From the NCBI GenBank assembly GCA_003550325.1, contig QKWP01000068.1:335515-399514 (forward strand): DNA of 64,000 bases, given 5' to 3'. Shown in pieces: positions 1 to 11,229 of this stretch; position 1 is the stretch's first letter; the number at the start of each line of letters is the position of its first letter. The notes under the pieces were generated by a model, which saw nothing but the letters and a program-made list of their open reading frames with translations, did not search any database and was not told the DNA's origin. The stretch is from Gigaspora rosea. Its lineage: Eukaryota > Glomeromycota > Glomeromycetes > Diversisporales > Gigasporaceae. A program made the translations under genes and the position numbers.

Positions 1-74
1 CCTGTGATATAATTGGTTAGATATATAAGACATAAAGGATAGAAAAAATTAAAAAAATTAAAAAAAAATAATGA

Positions 75-559
75 TTAATGGTAATACACACTTTTAAGTG
101 CCTCTATAGATAAATCAGATAACCACTTCATATGTTTTGCGTGTTCAATAGGTATTGCAATTTTTGTAATGGTATCATTCTTCTGAGAAGCAGCAACTAG
201 TGCAGCATCAACACCACGCATTGCTTCGTTTTCATGATCATTTATATAAATCAAAACATCCGGTCGTATTTGATCCAAAATATCACTTATTTCTATGATA
301 ACTGAATTTAAGATATTTTTATTGCCTTTTTGAAGCTCTAAATCATATACTGGTACATCACAATTTGGCAATAGTGAATTAGATTTTATTAATTCAGTAC
401 CGCTTATTCCACGACCAGTAACTATTACATGTGTATATACATTTTCTTCTTTCCTATGCAGATTACAATAAATAAGTTGTAAACTTTTTGCATGCTGATC
501 ATCGTCAACGACAAATATAATATAGTTGATATTATGAAATATGTATTGGCTTTTTGAAT
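75..559 (-). CDS. Terminal exon of an unrecognised protein gene
   Basis: The minus strand reads open for 160 codons after a strong fungal-type acceptor, TTTCCTTTCAG, whose AG is at 561-560, and ends at a TAA at 77-75. The protein has no low-complexity sequence. It runs through FVVDDDQHAKSLQLIYCNLH, a VIVTGRGISG segment, RPDVLIYINDHENEAMRGVD and ends IEALKSVYYH. The alternation of hydrophobic strands with acidic DDD and DHE clusters suggests an alpha/beta enzyme fold, but I do not recognise the family. The reading frame is open from the splice site without an ATG, so the exon must join an upstream exon. A possible signal-peptide start, ATG at 669-667 (MIKNKFLLNF followed after a one-base shift by LLLAVFLISM), lies just upstream but cannot be joined in frame without a shift. 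The gene could therefore be damaged, or its first exon may be elsewhere. This is the best candidate host gene in the window. Confidence 0.6.
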
Positions 560-1908
560 CTGAAAGGAAATTGGTTTGGTATAATATCTATTTAAATTAA
601 AAAATAATAACATCGAAATTAAAAAAACTGCTAATAACAAAAATTCAATAAAAATTTATTTTTAATCATTTTTCGATATGGCCAAGTAAAATTTGTTCGT
701 GGTTTATTCAATATAGAGTAAATCATAGTTATAGATTTGTCAGGAAATTGGAGAAAAATATTGAGAAAGGAATCACAATAATCAGTTTATATGGTAAGAA
801 AATAGAATTGGTAAATAAATATTCATTACGACTTGTATTTGGAACACGGCCTGTGGGGGCACGGGAAAAATTTGGGCATGTCCCCAGGGGCATGCACCTC
901 TTATTGTGCCCGGTGCATGCCCCTCTATATACAACGAAGTACTACGCTGCTAGATTTAACTACTGCTAGAATACCCTCAAAAGTTCTGCATAGAGCTTGG
1001 ATCCTGTCATCCATTTTTATATTAAATTCAAGATATCCGATGGATTTTATTATTAAATTTGTCCAACAAATAACCGGATCCAAACAGATGTAATATGAAT
1101 TTAAAAATGGTTTCAAAATCACAGGCAATATATTGCGCCGGAATCTAATAGGCTGCTGTACAAAATTTTTAGATTTTATAGCCAGCATTATACACCAATT
1201 ATATATGATTAAAATTTATAATTGCTTTATGTCATTGGTATTTGTGTCAATTCAAAAATTTCATAATTTTACGTACAATATAAACACGTGATGCGGGCAT
1301 GCCTTTAGGCCCAAGAATGTACTCCTAGATCGTGGTACTTATTAATTTGGCAAATAAAGTTCTGTGGTGTAACCATTAAAGTTATGTGGCACCTTTAATT
1401 TATCGCACGAATTTTACGTACAAAAAACAATTAATTCGCCCAAATATTCATCGCTTAACTTTTTAAATTTAACCCATGTACGTACGTTTTGGCGGTGTAA
1501 AGTCACGCCGATTTTCTTTTTATTATTATTCTATCCTGATTGTCTTTTTAGATTTTTATGGGCAATCCCCAAAATTACTGGTCGGATTTGGGTCGGCATT
1601 TAGCCCAGTTTCTCTACAAAATTATCAGCTGGGCACTTTTCACTTAATGAACGGTTACTATTTCATTAGTAAAATTTTTAGTGATCCTGGGCAAAATTGA
1701 TCATTTCCGGCCCTGCCGATCAAGATTCCGATGCATTCCGACCAGGAACTTTGTGGATCTTGCTGTGAGTTTCATTTTTAGTCGTCTATTTTAGTCAAAA
1801 ATGTATATTTAGTAAGTGTTGACATAGCCCCCCGAATATATAGTATAGTAAAACGGGTTACCTGTTTCACCCGGTTTGAAAAGTTGATAAATTCGACTTA
1901 TTTAATAT
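560..1908. other. Intergenic DNA left of the LTR element
   Basis: I see no supported gene. The short ORFs overlap each other on both strands and lack recognisable motifs. The segment holds the putative intron and possible signal-peptide start of the leftmost gene (about 560-669) and a hairpin at 886-924. It is slightly less AT-rich around 840-930 and 1480-1760 than the surrounding DNA. Confidence 0.5.
886..924. repeat. Perfect 13-bp hairpin (AGGGGCATGCACC)
   Basis: AGGGGCATGCACC at 886-898 is followed by a 13-base loop and its exact complement GGTGCATGCCCCT at 912-924. It is GC-rich in AT-rich surroundings. There is no T run after it that would suggest a terminator, and its role is unknown. 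Confidence 0.6.
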
Positions 1909-2533
1909 TGCGAACCTCGGAATTCGACCTGCCAACTGCGTCTTGTGATCGACAAAAATCACGGGACTAAATTCAATTTATCGCATTTGTTGCATTTATT
2001 AGATTTATGCGATTTATGCCATTTATTGGATTTATGCGATTTATGCCATTTATTAGATTTATGCGATTTATTAGATAAATCAGATTTATTGTATTCATTT
2101 GTATTACTGTGTTTGTTATTATAAATAAAGGCTTCGTGCCCTTGAAGGAAGACATTCTTGGTGATATTGAATAATTCGTTCCTAATAAACTCCATACATT
2201 CTTTATAAACATAATATAAACTTACCCTGATCTACTACTAAGTGGCATAGTAGTACGATCTCTCGCTAGTTCTTCTTGTGAACATGATTAACATTACGCT
2301 GTTCAGCTGTTTCTTGATGTACTAAGACTGCCGTGGTTATTGTGTCCAGTATCCCGACGGACTGAGGATTACTGTGGTTGTTGTTTAGAGAGAGTCACCC
2401 TGAAGTATTGACAACTAAAGCCTTAACTCACCACTCACCGAATCTAACACACCTCCTTCAATAGGTCGTCTGTTTTGGTTGTTTGGTTTGGTTGGATTTA
2501 GATTAACCCGGAAGAGCCAGATTACCATTGTCA
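1909..2533 (+). repeat. 5' LTR (625 bp)
   Basis: Runs from TGCGAACC to ATTGTCA. Positions 1980-2085 hold an imperfect tandem repeat built from GATTTATGCGATTTATGCC-type units of about 27 bp. The same array is shorter in the 3' LTR, so copy number changed after insertion or between templates. The ORFs at 1959-2212 on the minus strand are translations of this array (KSNKWHKSH peptides) and are not genes. Confidence 0.85.
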
Positions 2534-2560
2534 TTTTGGTGGTGACTATAAGATCCGATA
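2534..2560 (+). other. Putative primer-binding site
   Basis: TTTTGGTGGTGACTATAAGA follows the CA of the 5' LTR directly, the standard position of the minus-strand primer-binding site. I cannot name the tRNA used. Confidence 0.5.
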
Positions 2561-2604
2561 TCCCAATGCTGTGAGATCCAAAAGGGGGGATTAAGATAAA
2601 TAAC

Positions 2605-4027
2605 ATGTATGAAATCTACCAAGAAGTCCCCTACTGGAAGACAAAGGGTATCGAAGTCCAGTACGCAGAAAGAATTACAAGAAACCCCAAATCAAGAAAG
2701 AAAAACTGCCAAATAGAAACTATTGAAAACTCATACGAGAGTCAGAAAAACTTAGTAAACAAGCCCCAATCGTCAGATAAAAGAAAAAGAAGTTACACAT
2801 TTAATAAAGACCGCATGTAAGAAAGTTAAATGAAGAGTGCACAAAATTATTCTTGACACTTACCAAAAAGCAGGCCAAAAAGTTCCAAGAAATTATCAAT
2901 GAGGCCTTTGGTACCCGTAACCTCGATGACGAACAGATTCCTCAAGCACTGAACTTTATTTTGGAAGCACTGAAAGACATAACTTCTTTTAATAGTGAAG
3001 AAGGCATGGAAATTGCTGTATTCTCACTCCTATACTAAAATAGCCTGCCAAAACTGTCCCTTGCAAATATTTGCACCCTATGTGCTGCAGAGACTATTTC
3101 TGAAAGACCCAAAAGGAGGAGGTAGTATATCTTGGTGTCGACCTCCCAGGTATCAAGACTTCAGAATTACCCCCAAGGGCAAGTACCTAACAAGCACTGC
3201 CCAAGTTTGTCCAGCAAAGCCTCGAAAAGGTGCATATGCAACTGAAGCTCTTGAGTCATACTATGTCCTGAAAGAACCTTCTATTAATTCGTGCTTAATT
3301 TTGAAGAAGTAAATGCTGACCTAGAATCGATTCTCCAAGAATTTGTTGCTGAATGCAATGCTATCTTACAGAAGTGGGCCCCGAATAAAAAGGAAGAAAG
3401 CTCTAAGAACCCTTGAAAAGACGTGCTATTAGAGAGGATAATTCTAGATGTTGTCATAAAAATGGAAGAAGGAGAGTTAAAATAATTGAAAATAAGTCCA
3501 TGGACGTTCTGCAGGAAAAAGACAAAGCAGAAATGGGAATGCATAAAACTGACCTCAGAGATGGCATCAAGGTAGAAGTCCTGGTGGTTTGTAAAAACTC
3601 ATCTGAAATGGACATTGCTATTGGGATAGAATTAGATGAATTGAATCGACAAGAGGAAAGAAAAACAGAAAATGAACCTACAAGACCCGAAGCAGAAATT
3701 TCGGACAGCAATGCCCTGGATAAAAGTGATTGCGAGATGATAGTTAGAAACAATGATGGAAGCCTCGATGAAAAAAGTATTAATGGATCTGAAGGACCAC
3801 TTGAAGGAGAAACTTTATGCAAAACACCTGCAAAAGATGGAAGGAAAGAGTTACAATTTTTGAAGCACGTTGAGGATAATTCAAGCAAAGTTAAAAGGAT
3901 GAAAAATGCACTTGATCAAATCCGGACATTGGATATTGTCCTCAGTCAAGTTGTGCAAGAACCTGCAGAAGGAGAAACACTATGTTGTGCTTGTAATTCG
4001 TGGTTGAAGAAAGTGGTAGAATTTTGA
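2605..4027 (+). pseudogene. Decayed internal ORFs of the LTR element
   Basis: Three consecutive plus-strand open stretches (2605-2820, 2853-3038, 3413-4027) in different frames lie where gag would be. The first begins at an ATG 71 bp after the LTR. The last is 204 residues, strongly charged and hydrophilic (for example LDELNRQEERKTENEPTRPE), and carries a CCAC near its end. I see no CCHC knuckle, no protease DSG, no YxDD and no integrase HHCC or DDE. The stretches are best read as a degraded gag-like or element-specific protein interrupted by frameshifts. The alternative is captured host sequence. Confidence 0.4.
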
Positions 4028-4639
4028 AGTAAGGATTAGTTGTATGAAGAGGGTAAACCAAAGAAACTAACCAGAATAAAACGTGCTGAAATGGAAGAAC
4101 TATCGAAGATTGGTGACAGAGAAGAAATCAGAGTCAAATCGAACAAAAATGAAGTAATCTGGAAATTTGCTGATATCGGTGTTTAAGAAGAAATGATGAA
4201 TATTGGAGCTGCAATTAGGACGAAATTGGAATTAAAATAGAGGAACCTAACGTTGGACATGCTGAGAATGGCAATTCATCTGGCCAATTCAATCCCAGTG
4301 GATTATGTTGTCAAAATGAAATCAGTTTTGGAAAAGCCTACGAAGATTGAAAAAAAGTTAATAAATTTTTAAGACAAGTCAACGATAATTCAAGCAAAGA
4401 TGTGAGCATAACTAAAAAAGCCTTGATATTTGATGCTGCCTCTGGTCAAGTCATACAAGGATCTATAAAAATGGAAACAAAACTGAAAGGTAAAAAAAAA
4501 TGGAGTTAGCCAAAAATCTAAAGAATTTAACCAAAGAAGTCACCCTGTACTTACCATTGTAGAGCAACACCTGATTTTTGATCCTGGTGGAATGTTCATT
4601 AGAAGGTTCAAGGAATTGGTCTCATGGAACTCGACCTTA

Positions 4640-4652
4640 AGTGGGGAAGAAA
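4640..4652 (+). other. Polypurine tract
   Basis: AGTGGGGAAGAAA ends exactly where the 3' LTR starts, the position expected for the plus-strand primer of an LTR retrotransposon. It independently supports the LTR boundary at 4653. Confidence 0.75.
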
Positions 4653-5471
4653 TGTGAACTTCGGAATACAACCTGCCAACTGCGTCTTGTGATCAACAAA
4701 AATTACAGGACTAAATTCAATTTATCTCATTTGTTGCATTTATTAGATTTATGCAATTTATACCATTTATTAGATTTATGCGATTTATAGCATTTATTAG
4801 ATTTATGCGATTTATTTGATTTATTAGATAAATCAAATTTATTGTATTCATTTGTATTACTGTGTTTGTTATTATAAATAAAGGCTTCGTGCCCTTGAGA
4901 GAAGACATCCTTGGTGATATTGAATAATTCGTTTCTAATAAACCCCATACATTCTTTATAAACGTAATATAAACTTATCCTGATCTACTACTAAGTGGCA
5001 TAGTTACAATCTCTCACTAGTACTTTTTGTGCACGTGATTAATATTACGCTGTCCAGCTGTTTCTTGACGTACTAAGACTGCCATAGTTATTGTGTCCAG
5101 TATTCTGACAGACTGTAGATTACTATGGTTGTTGTTTAGAAAGAGTTATCTGAAGTATCAACGACTGAAGCCTTAACTTACCACTCGCCAAATCTAACAT
5201 GCCTTCTTCAATAGGTCGTCTGGTTTGGTTGTTTGGTTTAGTTGGATTTAGGAGGACCCCGAAATATACATAGATAGGTCAGGCTAATTATAGGGTTAGT
5301 AAAAAAGAAAAGATCTGCAGAAAAAACTTCAAAAATAAGCAAAAAATTACTATAAATAGAAAAGATCTGCATAAAAAACTTCAAAAATAAGCAAACTCAT
5401 ACCTGACCTATCTATGTATATTTCGGGGCCCTGATTTAGGTTAACCCAGAAGAGCCAGATTACCGTTGTCA
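4653..5471 (+). repeat. 3' LTR, interrupted by a MITE
   Basis: Runs from TGTGAACTTCGG to CCGTTGTCA. It aligns with the 5' LTR throughout except for a 180-bp insertion plus 8-bp duplication at 5253-5440. Without that insertion it is about 630 bp, matching the 625-bp partner. Confidence 0.85.
5253..5432. mobile_element. hAT-like MITE, family A, copy 1
   Basis: A 180-bp element with about 30-bp terminal inverted repeats (AGGACCCCGAAATATACATA at the left, AGGGCCCCGAAATATACATA reading in from the right). It is flanked by the perfect 8-bp duplication GATTTAGG (5245-5252 and 5433-5440). The interior has two copies of AAAAGATCTGCA(G/T)AAAAAAC. It has no coding capacity. The uninterrupted 5' LTR of the host element shows the empty site. 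A second copy lies at 44353-44531. Confidence 0.9.
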
Positions 5472-6790
5472 ATATATCGAATTTATCCAATATATCAAAT
5501 ATATCAGATTTATCCAATATATCTAACTTGTTAGAACAAGTAAAGGTATAAAAAGTATAAATACGATATCTTTTGACTTTACAATAAGTAGTTCTACAGC
5601 TTGCAAGCTCGAAGTTTTTAAAAAAAGCTCTGATAGATTTCAACGTTGCTAAGTTATAACCTTCAAAATTAGAGTAAAAGTGTTATCATTAGTAACTCCC
5701 CAATAGATAATTATGCTGCTATTATTCATAAACGAATAATTCTGATTAGGGATGTGTTCAGTTGGTTACAATTAGTTTCAGTCAGTTATTATCGATTATA
5801 GGCATTTATCCTATCTAACAAACTCTTATGATCATAAATGTATTTATTTTTCATATGTTATGAAAACAAAATAATCATATTTACTTGAATTGAAATTCAG
5901 CTCACTACACCCTACAATCATGATCATTAATTTGAATAATAGTAAATTGGCTCAAACAGAAAAATTATTGACTGACACGTGCCACTTCGCGGCATGTGTT
6001 CATTTGCCCGGTTTCTGTTATTTAACAATTTTTGCCTAATAATGTATATATAACCGGCTAAGTTTTGTCAGTTATACTGGCTAAATAGCCAACTATAGTC
6101 AATCAATTATTTTACTATATAAGGTTTTTTGATTCTTTAACTAAAGTTGTAAAGCCAATTTTTTGATTCTAATGGTGTCAAAATTGGTTCAGTGGTTCTT
6201 GAGGTAATTGAGATTAAAGTATGAAAGTAAAGATTGGCAAATTTATAGTTACATAAAGAATTGTATTTTGTGAAATGTAAATTTGATAATCAATACAGTT
6301 AAAAAAAGCATTGCATGCATGTTTTTTATATTGGAACTAGAAATAACCTGTTGCTTCACTGATGGCCTATATCTAAAACAAATTAACATAATTAAAAAAT
6401 TATTTGTTAAATAATTTATTGGTTTTATATTAAAAATCTGGTTGGTGTGTTTATTTATACAAAGTTTTCTAAATATGACAATGCATAAAATGTATAACAT
6501 ATATAGAATAGAATAGAAAATTTTCATTAAATTTCATTAGTAAATGCCAAAATATTTTTACTTAAATATTGAAATTTTTATGAAATAAATAAAATAAATA
6601 AACAATGTGTTTTGTTATACAATTTCTACCATAGTATTTTGCTTTCCAAATTATTTTCTATTTTTAGTATTCTCTTTAATATTAACTCTAATTCTAACCT
6701 AACCTTAACCCTAAAAACTAAAATCAGCTCAGTGGATCCCAAGATACTTGGGATCAAAGAAGAGAACATAAGAATAGGCAAATTCACTAT
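5472..6790. other. AT-rich intergenic DNA
   Basis: No supported gene. 5472-5530 contains an imperfect (AATATATC)-type tandem repeat. The minus-strand ORF at 6249-6527 and the plus-strand ORF at 6612-6836 are AT-rich with no recognisable motif. 6700-6790 is repeated in inverted orientation at about 9260-9345 (the GATCCCAAG-TACTTGGGATC region), showing a dispersed repeat. Confidence 0.45.
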
Positions 6791-7104
6791 TTTTTTCAAG
6801 TTTAGAGGCCAGATACTATGGCCAGGATTTTATTAGAGTTATTAGGACGTAATATTTATTATATGAGTGAGGATACAACTAGCCACACGAGCACTTTTGG
6901 TGCCTAATTTAAGTAGTCCACCCGAAGGTTCTACACTAGCTGCCATACCTACAACCCAACTATAGGAATTGCCTATTTTAAACCCTCTAGTTGACGCTCT
7001 TTCTATTACTACCCGATTCACTGCATAAGCACAGATATTAAGGGGCCCAAACCCTTTTTTAATAAATCATTAGCCTAAGGGCTACTTTCCCTCGTACCAA
7101 TAGA
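6791..7104 (-). mobile_element. tRNA-derived SINE, 5'-truncated copy
   Basis: This 314-bp stretch is the reverse complement of the 3' part of the SINE at 12633-13331. They share, among other runs, GAGCACTTTTGGTGCCTAAT and CTACACTAGCTGC. On the minus strand it ends in an A run (TTTTTT at 6791-6796). It is flanked by a 12-bp direct repeat CAAATTCACTAT at 6779-6790 and 7105-7116, a target-site duplication of the kind made by LINE machinery. The tRNA-like head is missing, so it is 5'-truncated. Confidence 0.8.
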
Positions 7105-7116
7105 CAAATTCACTAT

Positions 7117-7320
7117 AACACAAAGCACTACAGAAAAAATTTGTCAAATGAAAAATCATGATTTGTACAAAATTTTATTGTCACAATTGATTTTGGGCTC
7201 TTAAGTAAAATTATTTCTTGGCTTTAGTTTTATAAAATGTGTTGTATCATTTTCTTAGTAAAAATTTCACTATGATAAAAAACTTTTTAAAACATATATA
7301 AAAAAACAAATACAGTCTAA
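7117..7320 (+). repeat. Dispersed repeat, copy 1 (pair at 9075-9260)
   Basis: About 200 bp, including TTGGGCTCTTAAGTAAA and TTTCACTATGATAAAAA, recurs in the same orientation at about 9075-9260 with perhaps 75-80 per cent identity by eye. The pair flanks the hAT element at 7480-8962. The unit is non-coding. Confidence 0.6.
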
Positions 7321-7479
7321 AGAGAACCTGAACATCTAGTACAAAGATTATATGTTGCATATTTTAGCAAAATCTTAGCATTCAGTAGTTCAATTTGAAT
7401 AAACTTTTGTTTAAATAAAGCTCTTAGTGAGGTGCATCTAACAAAAACGTTTATTCAAATCTGATTACTGGATTAGAAG

Positions 7480-8962
7480 TAGGGCTCCTACCGAACCGGA
7501 CCGAACCGAACTTTTGTCAAGTTTGAGTCTGGTTCGATTTTCGAACCAGACTCAAACTTTTTGTTTCAAACTTTTTAGTCAAGTTTGAGTTCGGTCTGGG
7601 TTCGGTCTGAAGTTTGCAAACTAGTTCGGAGTCCGAATAGTATATTAAAGATGCCTGACGAAATGTTTTTTGCAATAACGAAATGGTTTCGTCATGGTTT
7701 CGTCATGACGAAACCTTGACAATTGACGAAACACCCGACGATTGACGAAACCACCGACGATTGACGAAACCTATGACGAATTGACAAAATCTATGACAAA
7801 TTGACGAAATCTATGACGAATTGAAGAAAAATATGAAAAATTGAAGAAACCTTGACAAACCTTTAACAATTGATAAACCTTGATAAATCGATTCAGGAAC
7901 CCTTAGCATAATGATCTTGAATACACTAAACCTTAAATTGTTTCAAAAGAATGTTATTTCATTATAAAGTTTCATTGGCTTTTTTCTTTTTCTTCTTTCG
8001 CATGTTACATGTAAATTTTATGTCGGGTTGATCCGGAATAGTCAAAATTGTGCACGCGTTTATTTTCGTCGATTCTGGATAAATCCGACATATATTCCGA
8101 ACATGTGTGAAAGAAGGAAGAGAAGCGAAAATACTTGAAACCAATGTTTAAATCGACCTTGGTGCACTAATTAAAAATAACGGGAACGAAATGTTACATA
8201 TAATGAGCACCAATCTATAGCTCTAGTCTCCAACAACAACACCTTAACCCTAAACTTCTATCTTTATGCGCTTTGTTTATTTACAAAATTTAATTTCCTT
8301 TTTTGATTTGTTATTCGTAAATAACAATGGATAACGAGAATGTAATGAATATATTAATATATATATTGTTATCCAACCTATATTGATTCTCTATCGCTGC
8401 TATGAATTATGCGTTATCGCCTGTTCTGTGAAAATATCGTTTTTTAGCTCTTATCGTTATTGACCACGACTTTCCTATAGAATTGCCTAAAATGTTAATT
8501 AGGTTATATTCTTTTGTTGGTGATACTATATTAGACCCTTTTAAAGGTTATTAAAACACTTTAAATTTTTATAAACGCGGTAATTAACTCTATCTTGTAT
8601 GAAAATAACTCATCAGGTTTCGTCATATGTTTCGTCAATTCATCATAGGTTTGTCAATTCGTCATAGGTTTCGTCAATTCGTCATAGGTTTCGTCAATTG
8701 TCAGGGGTTAAGCTACAAAAAAACCTTTCGGACCTTTTCAAACTTCGGACTAGAAAGTTTGAAGTTTGATTCGGTCCGGTTCAATAGGAGCATATTCAGA
8801 CTCAAACTAGTTTGCAAACTTCGGACCGAACCCGGACTGAACTTATAATTGAGTTTGAGTCCGGTTCGAAGTTTGAAATTGGTAAAATCTAGAGTTCGAG
8901 TTCGGTTCGATCCCGGACCGAACTCGAACCGGACCAGACCCGAACCGAACCTAGGAGCACTA
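7480..8962. mobile_element. hAT element, non-autonomous, 1.48 kb
   Basis: Ends are TAGGGCTCCTAC at the left and, reading in from the right, TAGTGCTCCTAG. They are flanked by the perfect 8-bp duplication ATTAGAAG (7472-7479 and 8963-8970). TAGNG ends plus 8-bp duplications are the hAT hallmark. Inside each end are nested GAACCGGACC-type palindromes. Next come opposing arrays of GACGAAACC/GGTTTCGTC motifs (7650-7860 left, 8610-8710 right), which resemble the subterminal transposase-binding repeats of hAT elements. The interior has no transposase-like ORF. The minus-strand ORF at 7962-8144 has no motif and overlaps a dispersed repeat (GATCCGGAAT) also present at 38930-39010. Confidence 0.88.
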
Positions 8963-9460
8963 ATTAGAAGTTATTTAATTAAATATAGTTTTGTCATTTT
9001 AGCAAATTAGGTCAAAATTGGCCAAAATTTAGTTATGACCTATATAAGAGATATTCAGGGTCCTGTATAAAGTTAAAAAAAGCTATCAAATAGAAATTCA
9101 TTATTTGCGCAAAATTTTATTATTACAATTAATATTGGGCTCTTAAGTAAAGTTGTTTTTTGGCTCAAAAAATGCAAGTTTTTTAAATTATATTTTATTG
9201 CTTTTTTAGTAAAATTTTTCACTATGATAAAAATATTTCAAAACATATATAAAAAAAATAAATAGTGTGAATTTGCCAATCCTTATGTTCTCTTTTTTGA
9301 TCCCAAGTATTTTGGAATTTACTGGGCCAATATTAATGATTTAACTACCATTAGAATTAGAAAAATAAATGAGCTTTATACCTCTTATTTAGTAGCAAAA
9401 AAAGGGTTATTTATTAATTTTAGGGTTAGAATTAAAGATATAATATAGTATTATATTAAA

Positions 9461-10027
9461 TATAGTCCAAGTAATCTATACTCAACAATTATATAGAATA
9501 TTTTAGTAGTATTTACTTGTTTAAATAGCTATAACTTCTTATCTAAGAGGTTTTAAAAAAATCTGATAGTAACTTTGTAGAGCTATATTAGCTCTACATC
9601 TGTGCCAAATATATTTTCAAAACCTTATCACTATAAGAGAAGTAACAAAAATAAAGTGATTTTTTAGGGAGAAGGGGGGTAAAAAAAGTTAAAATTATAT
9701 ATAAGAACTTGACTATCTATATATTAAGAAAAGGGAAGGGGGTAGGCTTCTGATAAAAAATAATCAGGTAGTTGATGCATTTTGAAAATTAAAATTTTAT
9801 ATGTAAATTTATAAATTTATATATAAATTTTAATTTTCAAAATGTATCAACTCCTTATATGATGAGATTTTGAAAAGATATTTGGCACATATATAGAGCT
9901 AATATAGCTCTACAAAGTTCTGGTTAGATTTTTTAAAACCTCTTAGATAAGAAGTATAGCATTTAAACAGGTAAAACACTACTAAAATCCTTTGTATAAC
10001 TATTGAATATAGGTTACTTGCACTATA
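9461..10027. mobile_element. Long inverted-repeat element
   Basis: TATAGTCCAAGTAATCTATA at the left matches the reverse complement of the right end with few mismatches. The two arms remain complementary over roughly 170 bp, including AACTTCTTATCTAAGAGGTT and GAGCTATATTAGCTCTAC, which is itself a hairpin. No clear target duplication. It is non-coding and was probably mobilised in trans. Confidence 0.6.
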
Positions 10028-10384
10028 TTAAAATAAAAAGGTTTGTATAACTCTTTATTTATACATAGTAATCCAAATATGATAGTGCATGAATTGTATA
10101 ACTATTAGTATTTTTATATAAATAGATAATTCAGTCTAATATATTAGAGTTAATTTTATTTGATAGATGCAAATTATTTTAGTTGTGAAATATGTGTTAT
10201 TAAAGCTAAAAAATAATATGCACCCAGAAATAGCAAATAATATTGTACCAGAAAATTACTATAAACAGTTGAGTTTGTGCAGCATAGTGCTAGCTAGTGG
10301 TTTCTTATCTGTATAATATGAACATGTGAAGTGATATTGATATTTAGTAGTTATAATTATGAAAATAGCAGGTTTAGTTGACTA

Positions 10385-11027
10385 TCCCTTAGATTGTAAC
10401 ACAGGCAAATTTGCCTGCGTATTTTAAAATTTTTAATAAAATTTTAAATATTGATTTTAGCCATATCTTTTCTAAGTAAAAAATATTCTTTAAGTTTTGT
10501 TTTAGTAACTTTGTTATAAAATTTTTTTAAAATCATTAGAAAACTTTAATATAATAAATGTTTAAAGTTCTAGTATTGGCATTTTTACTATTAAAATTTT
10601 TCTTTAGATTTTTTCAAATTTTATATGTTCCCGTCTATAAAAAAAATCTTTACTTCTAATACAAGTCTTAATTTTTACAAGTAAATCATTAAAGTTGCAA
10701 TAATGAAAGTTGTCATCCTTTATATAAACTACAATATTGTCTTAAGAACTATAGTTCTAAAACTAAAACTAAATAAGATCGCAGAAAAATTGTAATAAAA
10801 TTTTTTAAAAAAATTTTTTCTTAAAATTATCTATTTTCAGCTTATATGTAACTATAATTTATTTTCTTATAATATAAAAACTAATTTTGCAAAAAAGTAA
10901 TCCTTATTTTCAAATATAATTGTACAAAGTTTTATTTAATTATTTTAGTATTTTAAAAAAGTAAATCAGAGCTAAAAAAGTGCAAAACGCAGGCAAATTT
11001 GCCTGTGTTCTACTACAATCTAAGGGA
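10385..11027. mobile_element. Tc1/mariner-like MITE, 643 bp
   Basis: Left end TCCCTTAGATTGTAACACAG; the right end read inward is TCCCTTAGATTGTAGTAGAA. Both are followed by an ACAGGCAAATTTGCCTG palindrome. The dinucleotide TA flanks both ends (10383-10384 and 11028-11029), the target preference of the Tc1/mariner superfamily. The interior is about 80 per cent AT with no ORF. Confidence 0.78.
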
Positions 11028-11229
11028 TAATTTATAGATTTATGTACTATTAAACTGAAATAGGATATGCTTACAGAAAAAGCAGTAATACTATACTAAG
11101 ATAATTATAAGTAGTTGAGTTTGTACAGCTTAGCATTGGCTAATAGTTTCTTGCCTTCATAATACAGGCCAGCTATCAGCATGAATATATTATTGATATT
11201 TGTAGTTATATAGTACTTGGGTTTGTATA

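Larger units (their letters stand above)
1909..5471 (+). mobile_element. Non-autonomous LTR retrotransposon
   Basis: Two direct repeats starting TG(C/T)GAAC(C/T)TCGGAAT and ending ATT(A)CC(A/G)TTGTCA flank about 2.1 kb. They have the TG...CA ends of LTRs. ATAT lies immediately before the left repeat (1905-1908) and immediately after the right one (5472-5475), giving a 4-bp target duplication. A primer-binding-site-like stretch follows the left LTR, and a polypurine tract AGTGGGGAAGAAA abuts the right LTR. The internal region has no reverse transcriptase or integrase motif, so the element must have moved with enzymes supplied elsewhere. The LTRs have diverged by many substitutions and the internal frames are broken, so the insertion is old. 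Superfamily (Ty3 or Ty1) is not determinable. Confidence 0.85.

Noticed and set aside
5740..6130. Possible hAT element starting TAGGGATGTGTTCAG
   Set aside because: I could not find a matching inverted right end or an 8-bp duplication.
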